20,870 nt of DNA from an uncultured Caulobacteraceae bacterium (GTDB lineage: Bacteria > Pseudomonadota > Alphaproteobacteria > Caulobacterales > TH1-2), in contig CALBST010000313.1 in NCBI GenBank assembly GCA_937967425.1, positions 1-20,870 of the forward strand. Direction: 5' to 3'. The position numbers were made by a program, and so were the translations under genes. Shown here in pieces: positions 7,101-14,740 of the stretch (position 1 is its first letter; each line of letters begins with the position of its first letter). The notes under the pieces are model-generated. The model did no database searches, was not told the DNA's origin, and saw nothing but the letters and a program-made list of their open reading frames with translations.

Positions 7101-9178
7101 CAGAACTTCACCAGCTCTTGCATCTTCGCCGCGATGCGTTCGACCGACGGAAGCGCCCACTCCATCAAGTCAGGGTGGTGCGGAGACGGAATGTCCGGCA
7201 TCGTCATGCGCGCCACTGGAGCGTCGAGATCGAGAAAGGCTTGATCGGCGACGACCGCCGCAATCTCCGCGCCGAAGCCGGCGGTGCCGATGTCCTCGTG
7301 CACGATGAAGCAGCGATGGGTGCGCTGCACCGAAGCGAGCACGGCCGCGCTGTCCCACGGGGCAAGCGTGCGCAGATCGAGGATATCGGCGCTCACGCCG
7401 CTTTGTTCGGCCGCGGCCTCGCAGCGTTCGACCATGGCGCCCCAGGTGACGACTGTCAGATCGCCGCCTTCACGCACGCGTTTGGCGACGCCGAACGGCA
7501 GCGCAAAATCGTCGCCCGGATAGGGGCGGCGCGCGCTCGCGGCGTCGAGCATGTTGCGGTGCTCCAGGAACATCACGGGATCGTTGCCGCGCAGGGCCGT
7601 GCGCAGCAAGCCGACCGCATCCTCCGCGTTTGACGGGCAAACCACACGCCAGCCGGGGCTATGCACGAACTGCACTTCGTTCGTCTGCGAATGCCACGGG
7701 TCGCCGCACTTGAAGAAGCCGACAGGCATCCGCACCACCATAGGCGCTGCGAAGCGGTTGGCCGTGCGCCAGCGCATCGTGCCGCAATCATTGATTTGTT
7801 CGCAGGCGGGGTCGGCATACTTGCGGAACTGAATCTCCGGCACCGGCATCAGGCCGGCAATCGCCATGCCGACGGCGCGGCCGATGATGCCTTCTTCGGA
7901 AAGCGAAGTGTCGAACACACGCTCCGCCCCGTACTTTTCCTGCAAGCCGAGTGTCACGCCGTGCACGCCGCCTTTTGGGCCGACGTCTTCGCCGAATACC
8001 AACACACGCGGGTTCACCGCGAGTTCGTGATCGAGCGTCCGGCGGATCGCCGTGATCATGTTGATGCGTGCGCCTTCAGGCTTTGGCTCGTCGCTCATGC
8101 GCGGCGCCGTATAGCCGGCGTTCAGCATGCCGCCTTCATCCTGCAAGGCGCCATCTTCGCTGAAGACGAAGCGCGTCACTTGCGACGGATCGCTCACCGG
8201 CCGCTGATCGGCGACTTGCGCGGCGCGGCGTACTCTTTCTTCTGCGGCTTGCTGGGTCGCTTCCCAGTCTTTTTCGCTGATGAGCGACGGCACGACGTGC
8301 GCCTTCAGCTTCGGCAGCGGGTCGTTGGCCCACTCCGCTTCGATCTGGTCCTTCGTCTTGTAGGCCTGCGTGTCTTGGAACGAGTGTCCCTGCAGGCGCG
8401 GCACGGTGAGGTGCAGGAGGGCTGGGCCGTTGCCGCCGCGGACGTGTGCGACGGCGTTGTTGATCAGCTCGGCGGCCTCAGGCGGAACCGTGCCATCGCC
8501 ATCGAAGATCGCGAGGCCGGTGAAGCTCGCCAGATTGCGGGCGATGTTTTGCCCGGGCGTTTGAAACCAGCCCGGCGTGGAAATACCGAATCCATTATCT
8601 TCGATGTAGAACAACATCGGCAGTCTTAACGTCGTCGCCATGGTCAGCGCCGACCAGAAGCCGTTGGTCGCGACAGAGGCGTCGCCGCCGAGAACGACGC
8701 CGATCGCGCCGTCATAACTGCGATCGCCCAAGACATTCTTCGCGTATTCGATCGCCTGCGCGTAGCCTGCGGTCGGTGTGTATTGCGCGCCGACGCCGCC
8801 GCACATCGGCAGCGCCGAGGCGCCGTTACTGTTGGGGTAGTTGAAGACGACGCCGATATCGCGCCCGTCGCTATAGCCGCCGGCGCGGCCCATCGCCGAG
8901 CCGAGCGCGTCTTCGAGCGCAACGCCGAGCGAGAGCAAGATCGGACGCGAGCGATAATAGCCGCACATCGCGTCCTTAGGATGCGTGAGGTGCAAGCCCA
9001 GCAGCACTTGCGCCATGTCGTGGCCGCGCGCGCTGAACTGGTAGAAAATCTTCTTGCCGGGAACGAGTTCGCGTTCCTCGATCGCGTCCATGGCGCGCGA
9101 GGTTTGAACGATCTCGACGACCCGCTTCCAATCGGGCTGGGCGGCAGATTTGACGGCCGGCTTAGCTTTGGCGCTCAT
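7100..9178 (-). CDS. 2-oxoacid dehydrogenase E1, fused alpha and beta subunits
   Basis: This 692-residue TPP enzyme decarboxylates a 2-oxoacid and acylates E2. Residues 1 to about 330 are an alpha-type domain with the TPP/Mg motif starting G165-D166 and ending D194-N195. From about 370 a beta-type transketolase-like domain follows (VLVFGEDVGPKGGV, then the DTSLSEEGIIGRAVGMA block), with the usual C-terminal domain. In many complexes these are two polypeptides; here they are one. A GGAGGT lies about 15 nt before the ATG, unusually far, but no closer in-frame start exists. A divergent Lrp-type regulator lies 117 bp away, as in bkd operons. Branched-chain 2-oxoacids are the conservative substrate guess; phenylpyruvate is an alternative suggested by the neighbours. 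Confidence 0.92.
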   Translation of the reverse strand: MSAKAKPAVKSAAQPDWKRVVEIVQTSRAMDAIEERELVPGKKIFYQFSARGHDMAQVLLGLHLTHPKDAMCGYYRSRPILLSLGVALEDALGSAMGRAGGYSDGRDIGVVFNYPNSNGASALPMCGGVGAQYTPTAGYAQAIEYAKNVLGDRSYDGAIGVVLGGDASVATNGFWSALTMATTLRLPMLFYIEDNGFGISTPGWFQTPGQNIARNLASFTGLAIFDGDGTVPPEAAELINNAVAHVRGGNGPALLHLTVPRLQGHSFQDTQAYKTKDQIEAEWANDPLPKLKAHVVPSLISEKDWEATQQAAEERVRRAAQVADQRPVSDPSQVTRFVFSEDGALQDEGGMLNAGYTAPRMSDEPKPEGARINMITAIRRTLDHELAVNPRVLVFGEDVGPKGGVHGVTLGLQEKYGAERVFDTSLSEEGIIGRAVGMAIAGLMPVPEIQFRKYADPACEQINDCGTMRWRTANRFAAPMVVRMPVGFFKCGDPWHSQTNEVQFVHSPGWRVVCPSNAEDAVGLLRTALRGNDPVMFLEHRNMLDAASARRPYPGDDFALPFGVAKRVREGGDLTVVTWGAMVERCEAAAEQSGVSADILDLRTLAPWDSAAVLASVQRTHRCFIVHEDIGTAGFGAEIAAVVADQAFLDLDAPVARMTMPDIPSPHHPDLMEWALPSVERIAAKMQELVKF

Positions 9179-9245
9179 GGAACGCGAAAATACACCTCCA
9201 GGCGCGCAATTTCACTGCAATCGAAGCGAAAAACATGCTAGTGAC

Positions 9246-9276
9246 GCATAGAAAATGCGGGAGTACACCGCTTTTT
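9246..9276. promoter_or_regulatory. Candidate Lrp operator cluster in the E1/lrp divergent gap
   Basis: In this relatively AT-rich 117-bp gap, GCAT-AGAAA-ATGC forms an inverted repeat (9246-9258). AAAATGCGG (9252-9260) also pairs 8 of 9 with CCGCTTTTT (9268-9276). Lrp/AsnC proteins bind several imperfect AT-rich palindromes and often control both themselves and the divergent gene. The symmetry is visible; binding is inferred. Confidence 0.35.
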
Positions 9277-9295
9277 GCATGATTTGTGAGTTACG

Positions 9296-9757
9296 ATGGA
9301 TGACGCTGACCGCCGCCTGTTGATTGCCGTCCAGAAGGACGCCTCGGTTTCGCAGGCTGAGCTGGCTGACTTGGCGGGCGTTTCCGCCAGTCAGGTATCG
9401 CGGCGGCTAAGCAAGTTACGGGACGAGAAGGTGCTGCGCGGCATTGTCGGCGTGGTGGAGCCGAAGCGCGCGGGGCTGACGTGCTCCGCCATCATTCGTG
9501 TACGCCTGCGCGATCACGCCGCCGCTAATGTGAAGGCGTTTCGTGATCTCGTGGAGCGCATGAATGAGGTGACTCTTTGTGTCATGACCACAGGTGAGAC
9601 CGACTATCTGATGAAGATCGTCGCGCGCGATCTCCCGCACTTCCAAGAGATCGTACAGTCGAAATTGCTGCGCTGCGCCGCGATCGCCCACATGGAAAGC
9701 TCGATCATCCTCGAGCATCTGAAAGACACCACCGAGCTGCCGTTGGACGACGACTAG
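9296..9757 (+). CDS. Lrp/AsnC-family transcriptional regulator
   Basis: This 153-residue regulator has an N-terminal winged helix-turn-helix (about 1-60: DDADRRLLIAVQKDA, QAELADLAGVSASQVSRRLSKL) and a C-terminal RAM ligand-binding domain (about 65-145) ending in SSIILEHLKDTTELPLD. It probably binds an amino acid or 2-oxoacid and controls the divergent E1-E2-aminotransferase operon, as BkdR does for bkd genes in Pseudomonas. The first codon follows directly on the HTH start, so ATG at 9296 is likely, though only a weak ribosome site is seen. Its 3' end overlaps the convergent EAL gene by 4 bp at a CTAG. Confidence 0.9.
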   Translation: MDDADRRLLIAVQKDASVSQAELADLAGVSASQVSRRLSKLRDEKVLRGIVGVVEPKRAGLTCSAIIRVRLRDHAAANVKAFRDLVERMNEVTLCVMTTGETDYLMKIVARDLPHFQEIVQSKLLRCAAIAHMESSIILEHLKDTTELPLDDD

Positions 9758-12096
9758 GCCTGCTTAGGCTGCTGCGGCGCGCTGGCGAGCGTCGGCGCAG
9801 CGCCGAGCGCTGTCTGCTTGTAAAACTGCAACCGCCGATCATCGCTGAGCAATGCGATCAGTTCTTCGATCGAGCAGGGGCGCGAAATCAAATACCCTTG
9901 CGCCAAATCGCAATTCATGCTGGCCAACAGGGCGAACGCCGCTGGCGTTTCGACGCCTTCCGCCGTCACGTTCATCCCGAGGCCGTGCGCTAGGTCTATG
10001 GTTGAGCGCACCAGGAGCGCGTCACGCTGGCTCGATGTGATGTTCTGCACGAAAAGTTTGTCGATCTTCAGTTCGTGCGCCGGCAATTGCTTCAAATAAG
10101 CCAGGGAAGAGAGACCGGAGCCGTAGTCGTCGATCGCCACATGCACGCCGCTTGAGGCGAACAGGTCGATGTTTTCGAGCGCTGCAACCGGATTGTCGAT
10201 GACGGCTGTCTCGGTGATTTCGAAGCACACCGGATGTGGCGCCTCGCGCGCCAGCGCCGCTGCGCGCTTGGCGAAATCGGTATCACTGAGCAAACGCGCG
10301 GAAATGTTGATCGCCACCTTGATTGGATAGCCCGCATCCTTGAGCGCCTTTTGATCGGCGATCGCGCGTTCGAGCACCCATTCGGTCAACACGCGAATGT
10401 GGCCGGTTTCCTCCGCCATCGGGACGAACAGGTCGGGCGCGATATTGCCGCGGCTGGGATGACGCCAACGCACCAAGCACTCGGCGCTATCGATGCGACC
10501 GGTGCGGAAATTATACTTCGGCTGATGCGCGAGATAGATGGCGCCGGTCTCGAGCGCTTTGCGCATCTCGCCCATCAGCGAGAGATTGCGCGCCGGATCG
10601 CCGTACGCGGCTTCATCGTAGAGGCCGGCCTTCTGTCCACGCTGGCGCGTCTGATCGAGCGCGATCGAGGCGCGCTCGATCATGGCCGAGGAGGTCTCTT
10701 CCTTGCCGCCGGGCTGAGCGATGCCGATTGTGACATGCACGTCAACAATCTGTTCGCCGAGCGAAACCGATTGTTCGAGATTGGCGATCAAAGCATGCGC
10801 GCGCTTTAGCGCATCCGCTTCGCTCGTCGCAATGAAGGCGACACCAAGCACATCACTCGAAAGCCGCGCCATCGGAGCGTTCGGCGCTATGTGCGCAAGT
10901 CGCCCGCCAAGCTGGCGGACAAGCTCGCCAGCAAGTGCATAGCCGATGGCGCCGCGCACATGCGTGAAACGATCGACGCCAATCGCCGCCAAATAGAGCC
11001 GTTCCGGCCGCGCTGCCGCGCTGAGCTTGCGCTCCAGCGCCACGCGGTTCGGCAACCGCGTTTCCACGTCATGGAAGGCCAGCTGACTGATGCGGCGTTC
11101 GCGTTCGCGGATGGCCGCGGTCATTGCATTGAAGCTCTCAGCTAGGCGCGAAAGCTCATCCTTGGTGGCGACGACAACGGTCTCGTAAACGCCTTCGCGC
11201 AATTTGCGCGCGGCGGCTTCAAGCGTGGAGAGCGGCTGGGTTATGCCCTGCGCCAGAAACCACGTGCCCGCGATCAACAATACGACGCCGGCGAGACCAA
11301 TAATGATCAGCGTGTTGAACAGAGCGCCGTAAGGTGAGAGCGCGCTCGAGAGCGGGTGGCGCAACAGCAGCACCGCGTGCGTTCCGTCGAGCGAAGGAAG
11401 CGGTGCGGCGAGGGCGATGACGCTGCCTTCGCCAGTTCGCAACTTCTGCGCCTGCGTGCGCCCTGCTTGCACCGACGCCTCGATGAAAGAGGCCAATGCC
11501 GCATCGTGGCGCCAGGCCTGGTCTTCGCGCGCGATGACGGAAACTTGCACCGGAATCGGCGAAAGCGCGCGCACATCGTCCATTTGTTGCGAGCCAAGCC
11601 GCGCGCCAGTGACGACCCAGCCGGCGTTGCCGGGGAGAGCGGCCGCTGCCGCCTGGTAGAGAGCAGCGTTTTCACGCAGCACGCCCGGCGCGGGCGCGCC
11701 ATCGTTCAGCGCCATTTGCATGCCCGGCGACACCGAAGAACTCGCGCCGGTTTCGGTGATGACGAGGCCTTCGCGCGTTACCACGAAGGCGATGTCCGTA
11801 TTCGAGCGGGCGCGCAGATCGGCAAGGTGTGTCCGGATCAGCGCATCGTTGCGTGCGTCGATCGCTTGGGCGAGACCAGGTGCGGTCGCTGTGCGCGCGG
11901 CAGCGTCGGTGAGATGTTCAAGCCGGGCGTCCCAGACGCGCTCAAAGGCGCGCGCTGTGTTGGCGAGTTGTTGTTCAGCCAGCTTCTGTGTGTTGCCGGC
12001 GATTACGAAATAGGCGACGGCGCCGATCAGCAGCAGCGCAAGGCAAAACAGCCCCGCATACATGAAGGTGAGTTTGACGCGAAGCCGGCGAAACAT
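9754..12096 (-). CDS. Membrane-bound EAL protein with degenerate GGDEF domain (probable c-di-GMP phosphodiesterase)
   Basis: This 780-residue signalling protein has TM1 at about 11-33, a periplasmic sensory region to about 255, TM2 at about 258-285 and a HAMP segment to about 340. A GGDEF-type domain has active site SSDVL (413-417) instead of GGDEF, so cyclase activity is unlikely. The EAL domain starts with E539-C-L-V-R-W and keeps NISARLL, EITETAVI, the DDYGSGLSSLAYLK block with both Asp, LKIDKLFV, AEGVET and QGYLISRP. The EAL metal and catalytic residues thus look intact despite ECL for EAL. Predicted role: c-di-GMP hydrolysis in response to a periplasmic signal. The adjacent genes do not reveal the signal. 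Confidence 0.9.
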   Translation of the reverse strand: MFRRLRVKLTFMYAGLFCLALLLIGAVAYFVIAGNTQKLAEQQLANTARAFERVWDARLEHLTDAAARTATAPGLAQAIDARNDALIRTHLADLRARSNTDIAFVVTREGLVITETGASSSVSPGMQMALNDGAPAPGVLRENAALYQAAAAALPGNAGWVVTGARLGSQQMDDVRALSPIPVQVSVIAREDQAWRHDAALASFIEASVQAGRTQAQKLRTGEGSVIALAAPLPSLDGTHAVLLLRHPLSSALSPYGALFNTLIIIGLAGVVLLIAGTWFLAQGITQPLSTLEAAARKLREGVYETVVVATKDELSRLAESFNAMTAAIRERERRISQLAFHDVETRLPNRVALERKLSAAARPERLYLAAIGVDRFTHVRGAIGYALAGELVRQLGGRLAHIAPNAPMARLSSDVLGVAFIATSEADALKRAHALIANLEQSVSLGEQIVDVHVTIGIAQPGGKEETSSAMIERASIALDQTRQRGQKAGLYDEAAYGDPARNLSLMGEMRKALETGAIYLAHQPKYNFRTGRIDSAECLVRWRHPSRGNIAPDLFVPMAEETGHIRVLTEWVLERAIADQKALKDAGYPIKVAINISARLLSDTDFAKRAAALAREAPHPVCFEITETAVIDNPVAALENIDLFASSGVHVAIDDYGSGLSSLAYLKQLPAHELKIDKLFVQNITSSQRDALLVRSTIDLAHGLGMNVTAEGVETPAAFALLASMNCDLAQGYLISRPCSIEELIALLSDDRRLQFYKQTALGAAPTLASAPQQPKQA

Positions 12097-12156
12097 TCGG
12101 CCGCTTTCAATTGATCGGACGCTTACGTTGTGTAGCGCCAGTTACTAAAGCGAGCG

Positions 12157-12645
12157 TTAACCGCCGTGGCCTGACCCGTGGACTTCAGGCGCACCGCGGC
12201 GCACGGGCAACGTTACATCAACGGCGCCCGCAATCTCAAACACAAGCTGAACTGGGATGCTCTGACCTTCCGCGAATGGCTCGGCAACGCCGTAAAACAT
12301 CAGATGCCTGCCGCCAGGCGCGAGTTGCACGCTCCCACCGGCGGGAACTTCGAGCTGAGCGACCGGGCGCATCTGCATAACGGCGCCCTCCATCGCCATC
12401 TCGTGCACTTCCATCCGCTCTGCGCGCGGGCTCGTTGCGCTCAGCAAACGATCTGCCGTTCCGGTGCCGTTGGTGATTGTGAGATAGCCCGCCGACACAT
12501 CAACGCCGGAGGGCGTGGGCGCCGCCCAAGCATCGCTCAGCGTGAGTTCGGCTGCGGCTGGCGCCTGATTGGCGGCATGCTCTGAAGAAGGCGCGCCGCA
12601 GGCGGCGGCGAGGGCAAGCAAGAACAGCGGTAAAAGGGCTTTCAT
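12157..12645 (-). CDS. PCu(A)C-type periplasmic copper chaperone, lipoprotein
   Basis: This 162-residue protein has a lipoprotein signal (MKALLPLFLLALAAAC, lipidation at C16), an Ala/Pro-rich spacer and a PCu(A)C domain. The copper site is the spaced Met/His set: EVHEMAMEGAVMQM followed by GGRHLMFYG. Family members hold Cu(I) in the periplasm and pass it to cytochrome c oxidase or related acceptors. The C-terminus ends in a short His/Gly tail (HGSGHGG) that could add metal ligands. The ATG at 12645 was chosen because it begins the signal peptide; upstream in-frame sequence is not protein-like. It lies 103 bp after the entericidin gene, behind a hairpin, so independent transcription is likely. 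Confidence 0.88.
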   Translation of the reverse strand: MKALLPLFLLALAAACGAPSSEHAANQAPAAAELTLSDAWAAPTPSGVDVSAGYLTITNGTGTADRLLSATSPRAERMEVHEMAMEGAVMQMRPVAQLEVPAGGSVQLAPGGRHLMFYGVAEPFAEGQSIPVQLVFEIAGAVDVTLPVRRGAPEVHGSGHGG

Positions 12646-12707
12646 GCCCGTTCTATCGACGTCGCAGGCGCCGCTGTCACGCGCCCGCATTGCCGCACCG
12701 TGCGCCT

Positions 12708-12736
12708 TCGTCCCGCGCACGCCATGCGCGGGACGA
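12708..12736. terminator. Strong hairpin between the entericidin and copper chaperone genes
   Basis: TCGTCCCGCGCA (12708-12719) pairs perfectly over 12 bp with TGCGCGGGACGA (12725-12736), leaving a 5-nt loop. It lies 13 bp after the entericidin stop on the minus strand. No T-run follows on either strand, so it is an atypical terminator, an RNA-stabilising 3' hairpin or a small palindromic repeat. Confidence 0.4.
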
Positions 12737-12748
12737 GGGCGGGTTTGG

Positions 12749-12913
12749 TTACGGCGTATCCGGGTTGCCGTCGTTGGCTTCTCGAGCGGTTTGCTCAACG
12801 GCTTGACCGGCGGCCTGGACGTCTTCGCCGACGCCTTCGACCGTGTTGCAGGCAGCGAGAGCGGTGGCGCCGAACAACGCCAGGGCAATAAAGGGCGACG
12901 TGAACTTACGCAT
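12749..12913 (-). CDS. Entericidin-like small lipoprotein
   Basis: This 54-residue protein is encoded by a short frame easily missed in annotation. It starts MRKFTSPFIALALFGATALA and has a lipobox LAAC with lipidation at C22. It continues NTVEGVGEDVQAAGQAVE with a small hydrophilic tail, the typical entericidin pattern (C-NT-GVG-D----G-A---A). Entericidins are small membrane lipoproteins; EcnB of E. coli is stationary-phase and envelope-stress induced. GGAG lies about 6 nt before the ATG. An exact EcfG-type promoter lies 48 bp upstream, placing it in the general stress regulon. It is a single gene, with no visible ecnA/ecnB pair. Confidence 0.85.
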   Translation of the reverse strand: MRKFTSPFIALALFGATALAACNTVEGVGEDVQAAGQAVEQTAREANDGNPDTP

Positions 12914-12931
12914 GAAACACTCCATCTCAGT

Positions 12932-12950
12932 GCGCCGCCCCGAGCGGCGC
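12932..12950. other. Hairpin in the entericidin 5' leader
   Basis: GCGCCGC-CCCGA-GCGGCGC is a perfect 7-bp stem. With the EcfG -10 at 12961-12964, transcripts should begin near 12953, placing the hairpin at the very 5' end of the mRNA, where it could protect it from decay. It could also act as a 3' hairpin of phyR, whose stop is at 12997. Confidence 0.4.
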
Positions 12951-12960
12951 GCGACGATAG

Positions 12961-12985
12961 AACGCCGCGCGCGCGCTGCTGTTCC
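12961..12985 (-). promoter_or_regulatory. EcfG-type promoter of the entericidin gene
   Basis: Minus strand -35 GGAAC (12985-12981), 16-bp spacer, -10 CGTT (12964-12961). This is the exact general stress response consensus known from alphaproteobacteria, 48 bp upstream of the entericidin ATG. Confidence 0.82.
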
Positions 12986-12996
12986 GGCAATAGCGA

Positions 12997-13785
12997 TTAG
13001 TTGAGGTTGCCCGTGCTTTCGAAAAACAACGCCTGGCTTACGGCCGCACGCACCATGTCAGGCGAGTAGGGCTTAGTGATCAGGAAGGTCGGCTCCGGAC
13101 GCTCGCCAGTCAGCAAGCGCGCCGGGAACGCGGTGATGAAGATCACCGGCACGCTGAAGGATGCGAGAATTTCCTTCACGGCGTCGATGCCCGATGAATT
13201 GTCCGCGAGCTGAATGTCGGCCAGCACGAGGTCGGGACGTTCACGCTTGGCAGCGGCGACGGCGCCCGATGCGGTTGTCTCCATGGCGCACACTTCGTGG
13301 CCGGCGGAGGTGATGAGATCGCTCAGATCCATCGCGATCACAGCTTCGTCTTCAATGATGAGCACGCGCGCCTTGGTTTGCTTATCAAGCTCTTCGATCG
13401 CTTCATCCAGCAGCGCGTTCACTTCATCGGTGTCACGGCCGAGAATTTCGCTCGTCTCCTGCGGCGTGAAGTTTTCCAGCGTGGTGAGCAGCAGCACTTG
13501 GCGGGTCAGCGGCGCAAGCTGGCGCAAGCGCTCCTGCGCTTTGCGGGCGGTTGCGCTTTCTTCCACGCCATCCACCTCGATGTTGGCGCTCTCCCAGATG
13601 CGGTGGAAGACTTTGTAGAGTCCGGCGCGAGGCTCCAGATCGGTGGGAAATTCCCCCGGATTGGCGACAATCGCCTCAAGCGTGGCGGCCACGAACGCGT
13701 CTCCGCTGGCCTGGGCGCCCGTCAAAGCGCGCGCGTAGCGGCGCAGCAGCGGCAGGTGTGGCGCGATTTCCCGGGCAAGCGACAT
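12997..13785 (-). CDS. phyR: PhyR, general stress response regulator (sigma-like + receiver)
   Basis: This 262-residue hybrid response regulator is the switch of the alphaproteobacterial general stress response. Residues 1 to about 130 mimic an ECF sigma factor (MSLAREIAPHLPLLRRYARA, sigma-4-like LTRQVLLLTTLENFTPQETS). Residues about 139-258 are a receiver with acidic E145/D146, phosphoacceptor D190 (LVLADIQLAD), T218 and K238 (ITKPY). After phosphorylation the sigma-like domain binds NepR and frees EcfG. AAGGGG 6 nt before the ATG fixes the start; a frame extension of 18 residues lacks family character. An exact EcfG promoter 84 bp upstream implies positive feedback. It is divergent from nepR. 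Confidence 0.96.
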   Translation of the reverse strand: MSLAREIAPHLPLLRRYARALTGAQASGDAFVAATLEAIVANPGEFPTDLEPRAGLYKVFHRIWESANIEVDGVEESATARKAQERLRQLAPLTRQVLLLTTLENFTPQETSEILGRDTDEVNALLDEAIEELDKQTKARVLIIEDEAVIAMDLSDLITSAGHEVCAMETTASGAVAAAKRERPDLVLADIQLADNSSGIDAVKEILASFSVPVIFITAFPARLLTGERPEPTFLITKPYSPDMVRAAVSQALFFESTGNLN

Positions 13786-13868
13786 ATATAACCCCTTGTT
13801 TGTGCTAGACTTTTGCTGTTCCGCAGCCACGCTTTGCATGTCATTCTCCCATGCGGCGAGACCGAAGA

Positions 13869-13893
13869 AACGCGCCTTTCTGAAAAAAGTTCC
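13869..13893 (-). promoter_or_regulatory. EcfG-type promoter of phyR
   Basis: Minus strand -35 GGAAC (13893-13889), 16-bp spacer, -10 CGTT (13872-13869). The expected transcript has a leader of about 75 nt. It lies back to back with the nepR promoter, the two -35 boxes being 8 bp apart. Confidence 0.85.
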
Positions 13894-13901
13894 GGCGCGG
13901 C

Positions 13902-13926
13902 GGAACAGGTCTCACCCAAAGGCGTT
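13902..13926 (+). promoter_or_regulatory. EcfG-type promoter of nepR-ecfG-phyK
   Basis: GGAAC (13902-13906), 16-bp spacer, CGTT (13923-13926). It lies 56 bp before the chosen nepR start. Autoregulation of the nepR-ecfG operon through this promoter type is well established in the class. Confidence 0.86.
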
Positions 13927-13982
13927 CTTGGACACTGAGGCCGCCGTTGCGGGCGGTTTCGCAGCCAATGCGGGGCAGGCGG

Positions 13983-14195
13983 ATGGATGACGTGAAAGAC
14001 GACGACGATATGGATGCCGTGTTGAACAAAAAATCAGACGACGCCGCCCGCCGGAAAGGCAAGTCGGCGGCGAACAAGAGCCTGATCACGCGCAATCTAC
14101 GCTTGGCCTATGGCGAAGTGACGAGCGAAGGCGTGCCGGATCGCTTCCTCGAGATTTTGAATCGCATCGACGACAGCGAGGGCAAGAAATCGTGA
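13983..14195 (+). CDS. nepR: NepR, anti-sigma factor of EcfG
   Basis: This 70-residue anti-sigma factor holds EcfG inactive until phosphorylated PhyR binds it. The conserved core is ITRNLRLAYGEVTSEG followed by VPDRFLEILNRID, the two-helix NepR signature, preceded by an acidic then basic, probably disordered N-terminus. ATG at 13983 follows a purine-rich GGGGCAGG. In-frame ATG 13968 and TTG 13947 lie upstream and also fall after the promoter, so the N-terminus could be 5 or 12 residues longer. Its stop overlaps the ecfG GTG by 4 nt (GTGA), coupling anti-sigma and sigma translation. Confidence 0.93.
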   Translation: MDDVKDDDDMDAVLNKKSDDAARRKGKSAANKSLITRNLRLAYGEVTSEGVPDRFLEILNRIDDSEGKKS

Positions 14196-14740
14196 GCAAT
14201 CTTGCTGCCTTCAAAGCCGATCTGATCGAGCTGTTGCCGAGTCTGCGCGCGTTCGCGCGTTCCCTCGCGCACAACCCCGCTTTGGCCGATGACCTCGTAC
14301 AGGATACGCTGGTGAAAGCGCTTGCTAACGTCGAGCGTTTCGAACCGGGCACCAACTTGCGCGCTTGGCTCTTCACCATCTTGCGCAACCACTATTACTC
14401 GCAGCTGCGGAAATCAAAGCGCGAGGTCGAGGATGCCGATGGCAAATTTGCCGCGCGCATGTCCTCGCGTCCGGAGCAGGATGGATCGGTCGACCTCGAA
14501 GACTTCAAGGTCGCCTTCCAACAACTCGCGCCGGATCATCGTGAAGTGTTGACACTCGTTGGCGCCTCAGGGTGCTCCTACGAGGAAGCGGCGCAAATCT
14601 GCGGCTGTGCCGTCGGCACCATCAAGAGCCGGGTCAACCGTGCCCGCAAGAAGTTGGCCGACCTGCTGGGCTTGGACGAGGACGACGCATCCGCGGTCCC
14701 TAGCGAAGCCCGCAGGATTGAGGATACTGCGAGCGTGTGA
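14192..14740 (+). CDS. ecfG: EcfG (SigT-like) ECF sigma factor
   Basis: This 182-residue ECF15-type sigma factor is the output of the PhyR-NepR switch. Region 2 is at about 10-75 (LLPSLRAFARSL, ADDLVQDTLVKAL, NLRAWLFTILRNHYYSQLRK) and region 4 at about 105-160 (LAPDHREVLTLVGASGCSY, then the EEAAQICGCAVGTIKSRVNR helix-turn-helix). It starts at GTG 14192 inside the nepR stop and ends overlapping the phyK GTG, both as GTGA. Five exact copies of its expected promoter occur within the next few kilobases. Confidence 0.95.
   Translation: MSNLAAFKADLIELLPSLRAFARSLAHNPALADDLVQDTLVKALANVERFEPGTNLRAWLFTILRNHYYSQLRKSKREVEDADGKFAARMSSRPEQDGSVDLEDFKVAFQQLAPDHREVLTLVGASGCSYEEAAQICGCAVGTIKSRVNRARKKLADLLGLDEDDASAVPSEARRIEDTASV

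Noticed and set aside
7661..8629. Long plus-strand open frame (322 codons) opposite the fused E1 gene
   Set aside because: Composition is that of a codon-bias shadow (Arg/His/Ala-rich). The minus strand carries clear TPP-enzyme motifs throughout.
9179..9204. GGAAC at the E1/lrp gap as an EcfG promoter of the Lrp gene
   Set aside because: No CGTT at the required spacing follows it, and it lies over 100 bp from the start codon.
12709..12735. Confident rho-independent terminator
   Set aside because: The stem is strong but no T-run follows on either strand, so it is kept only as a low-confidence hairpin.
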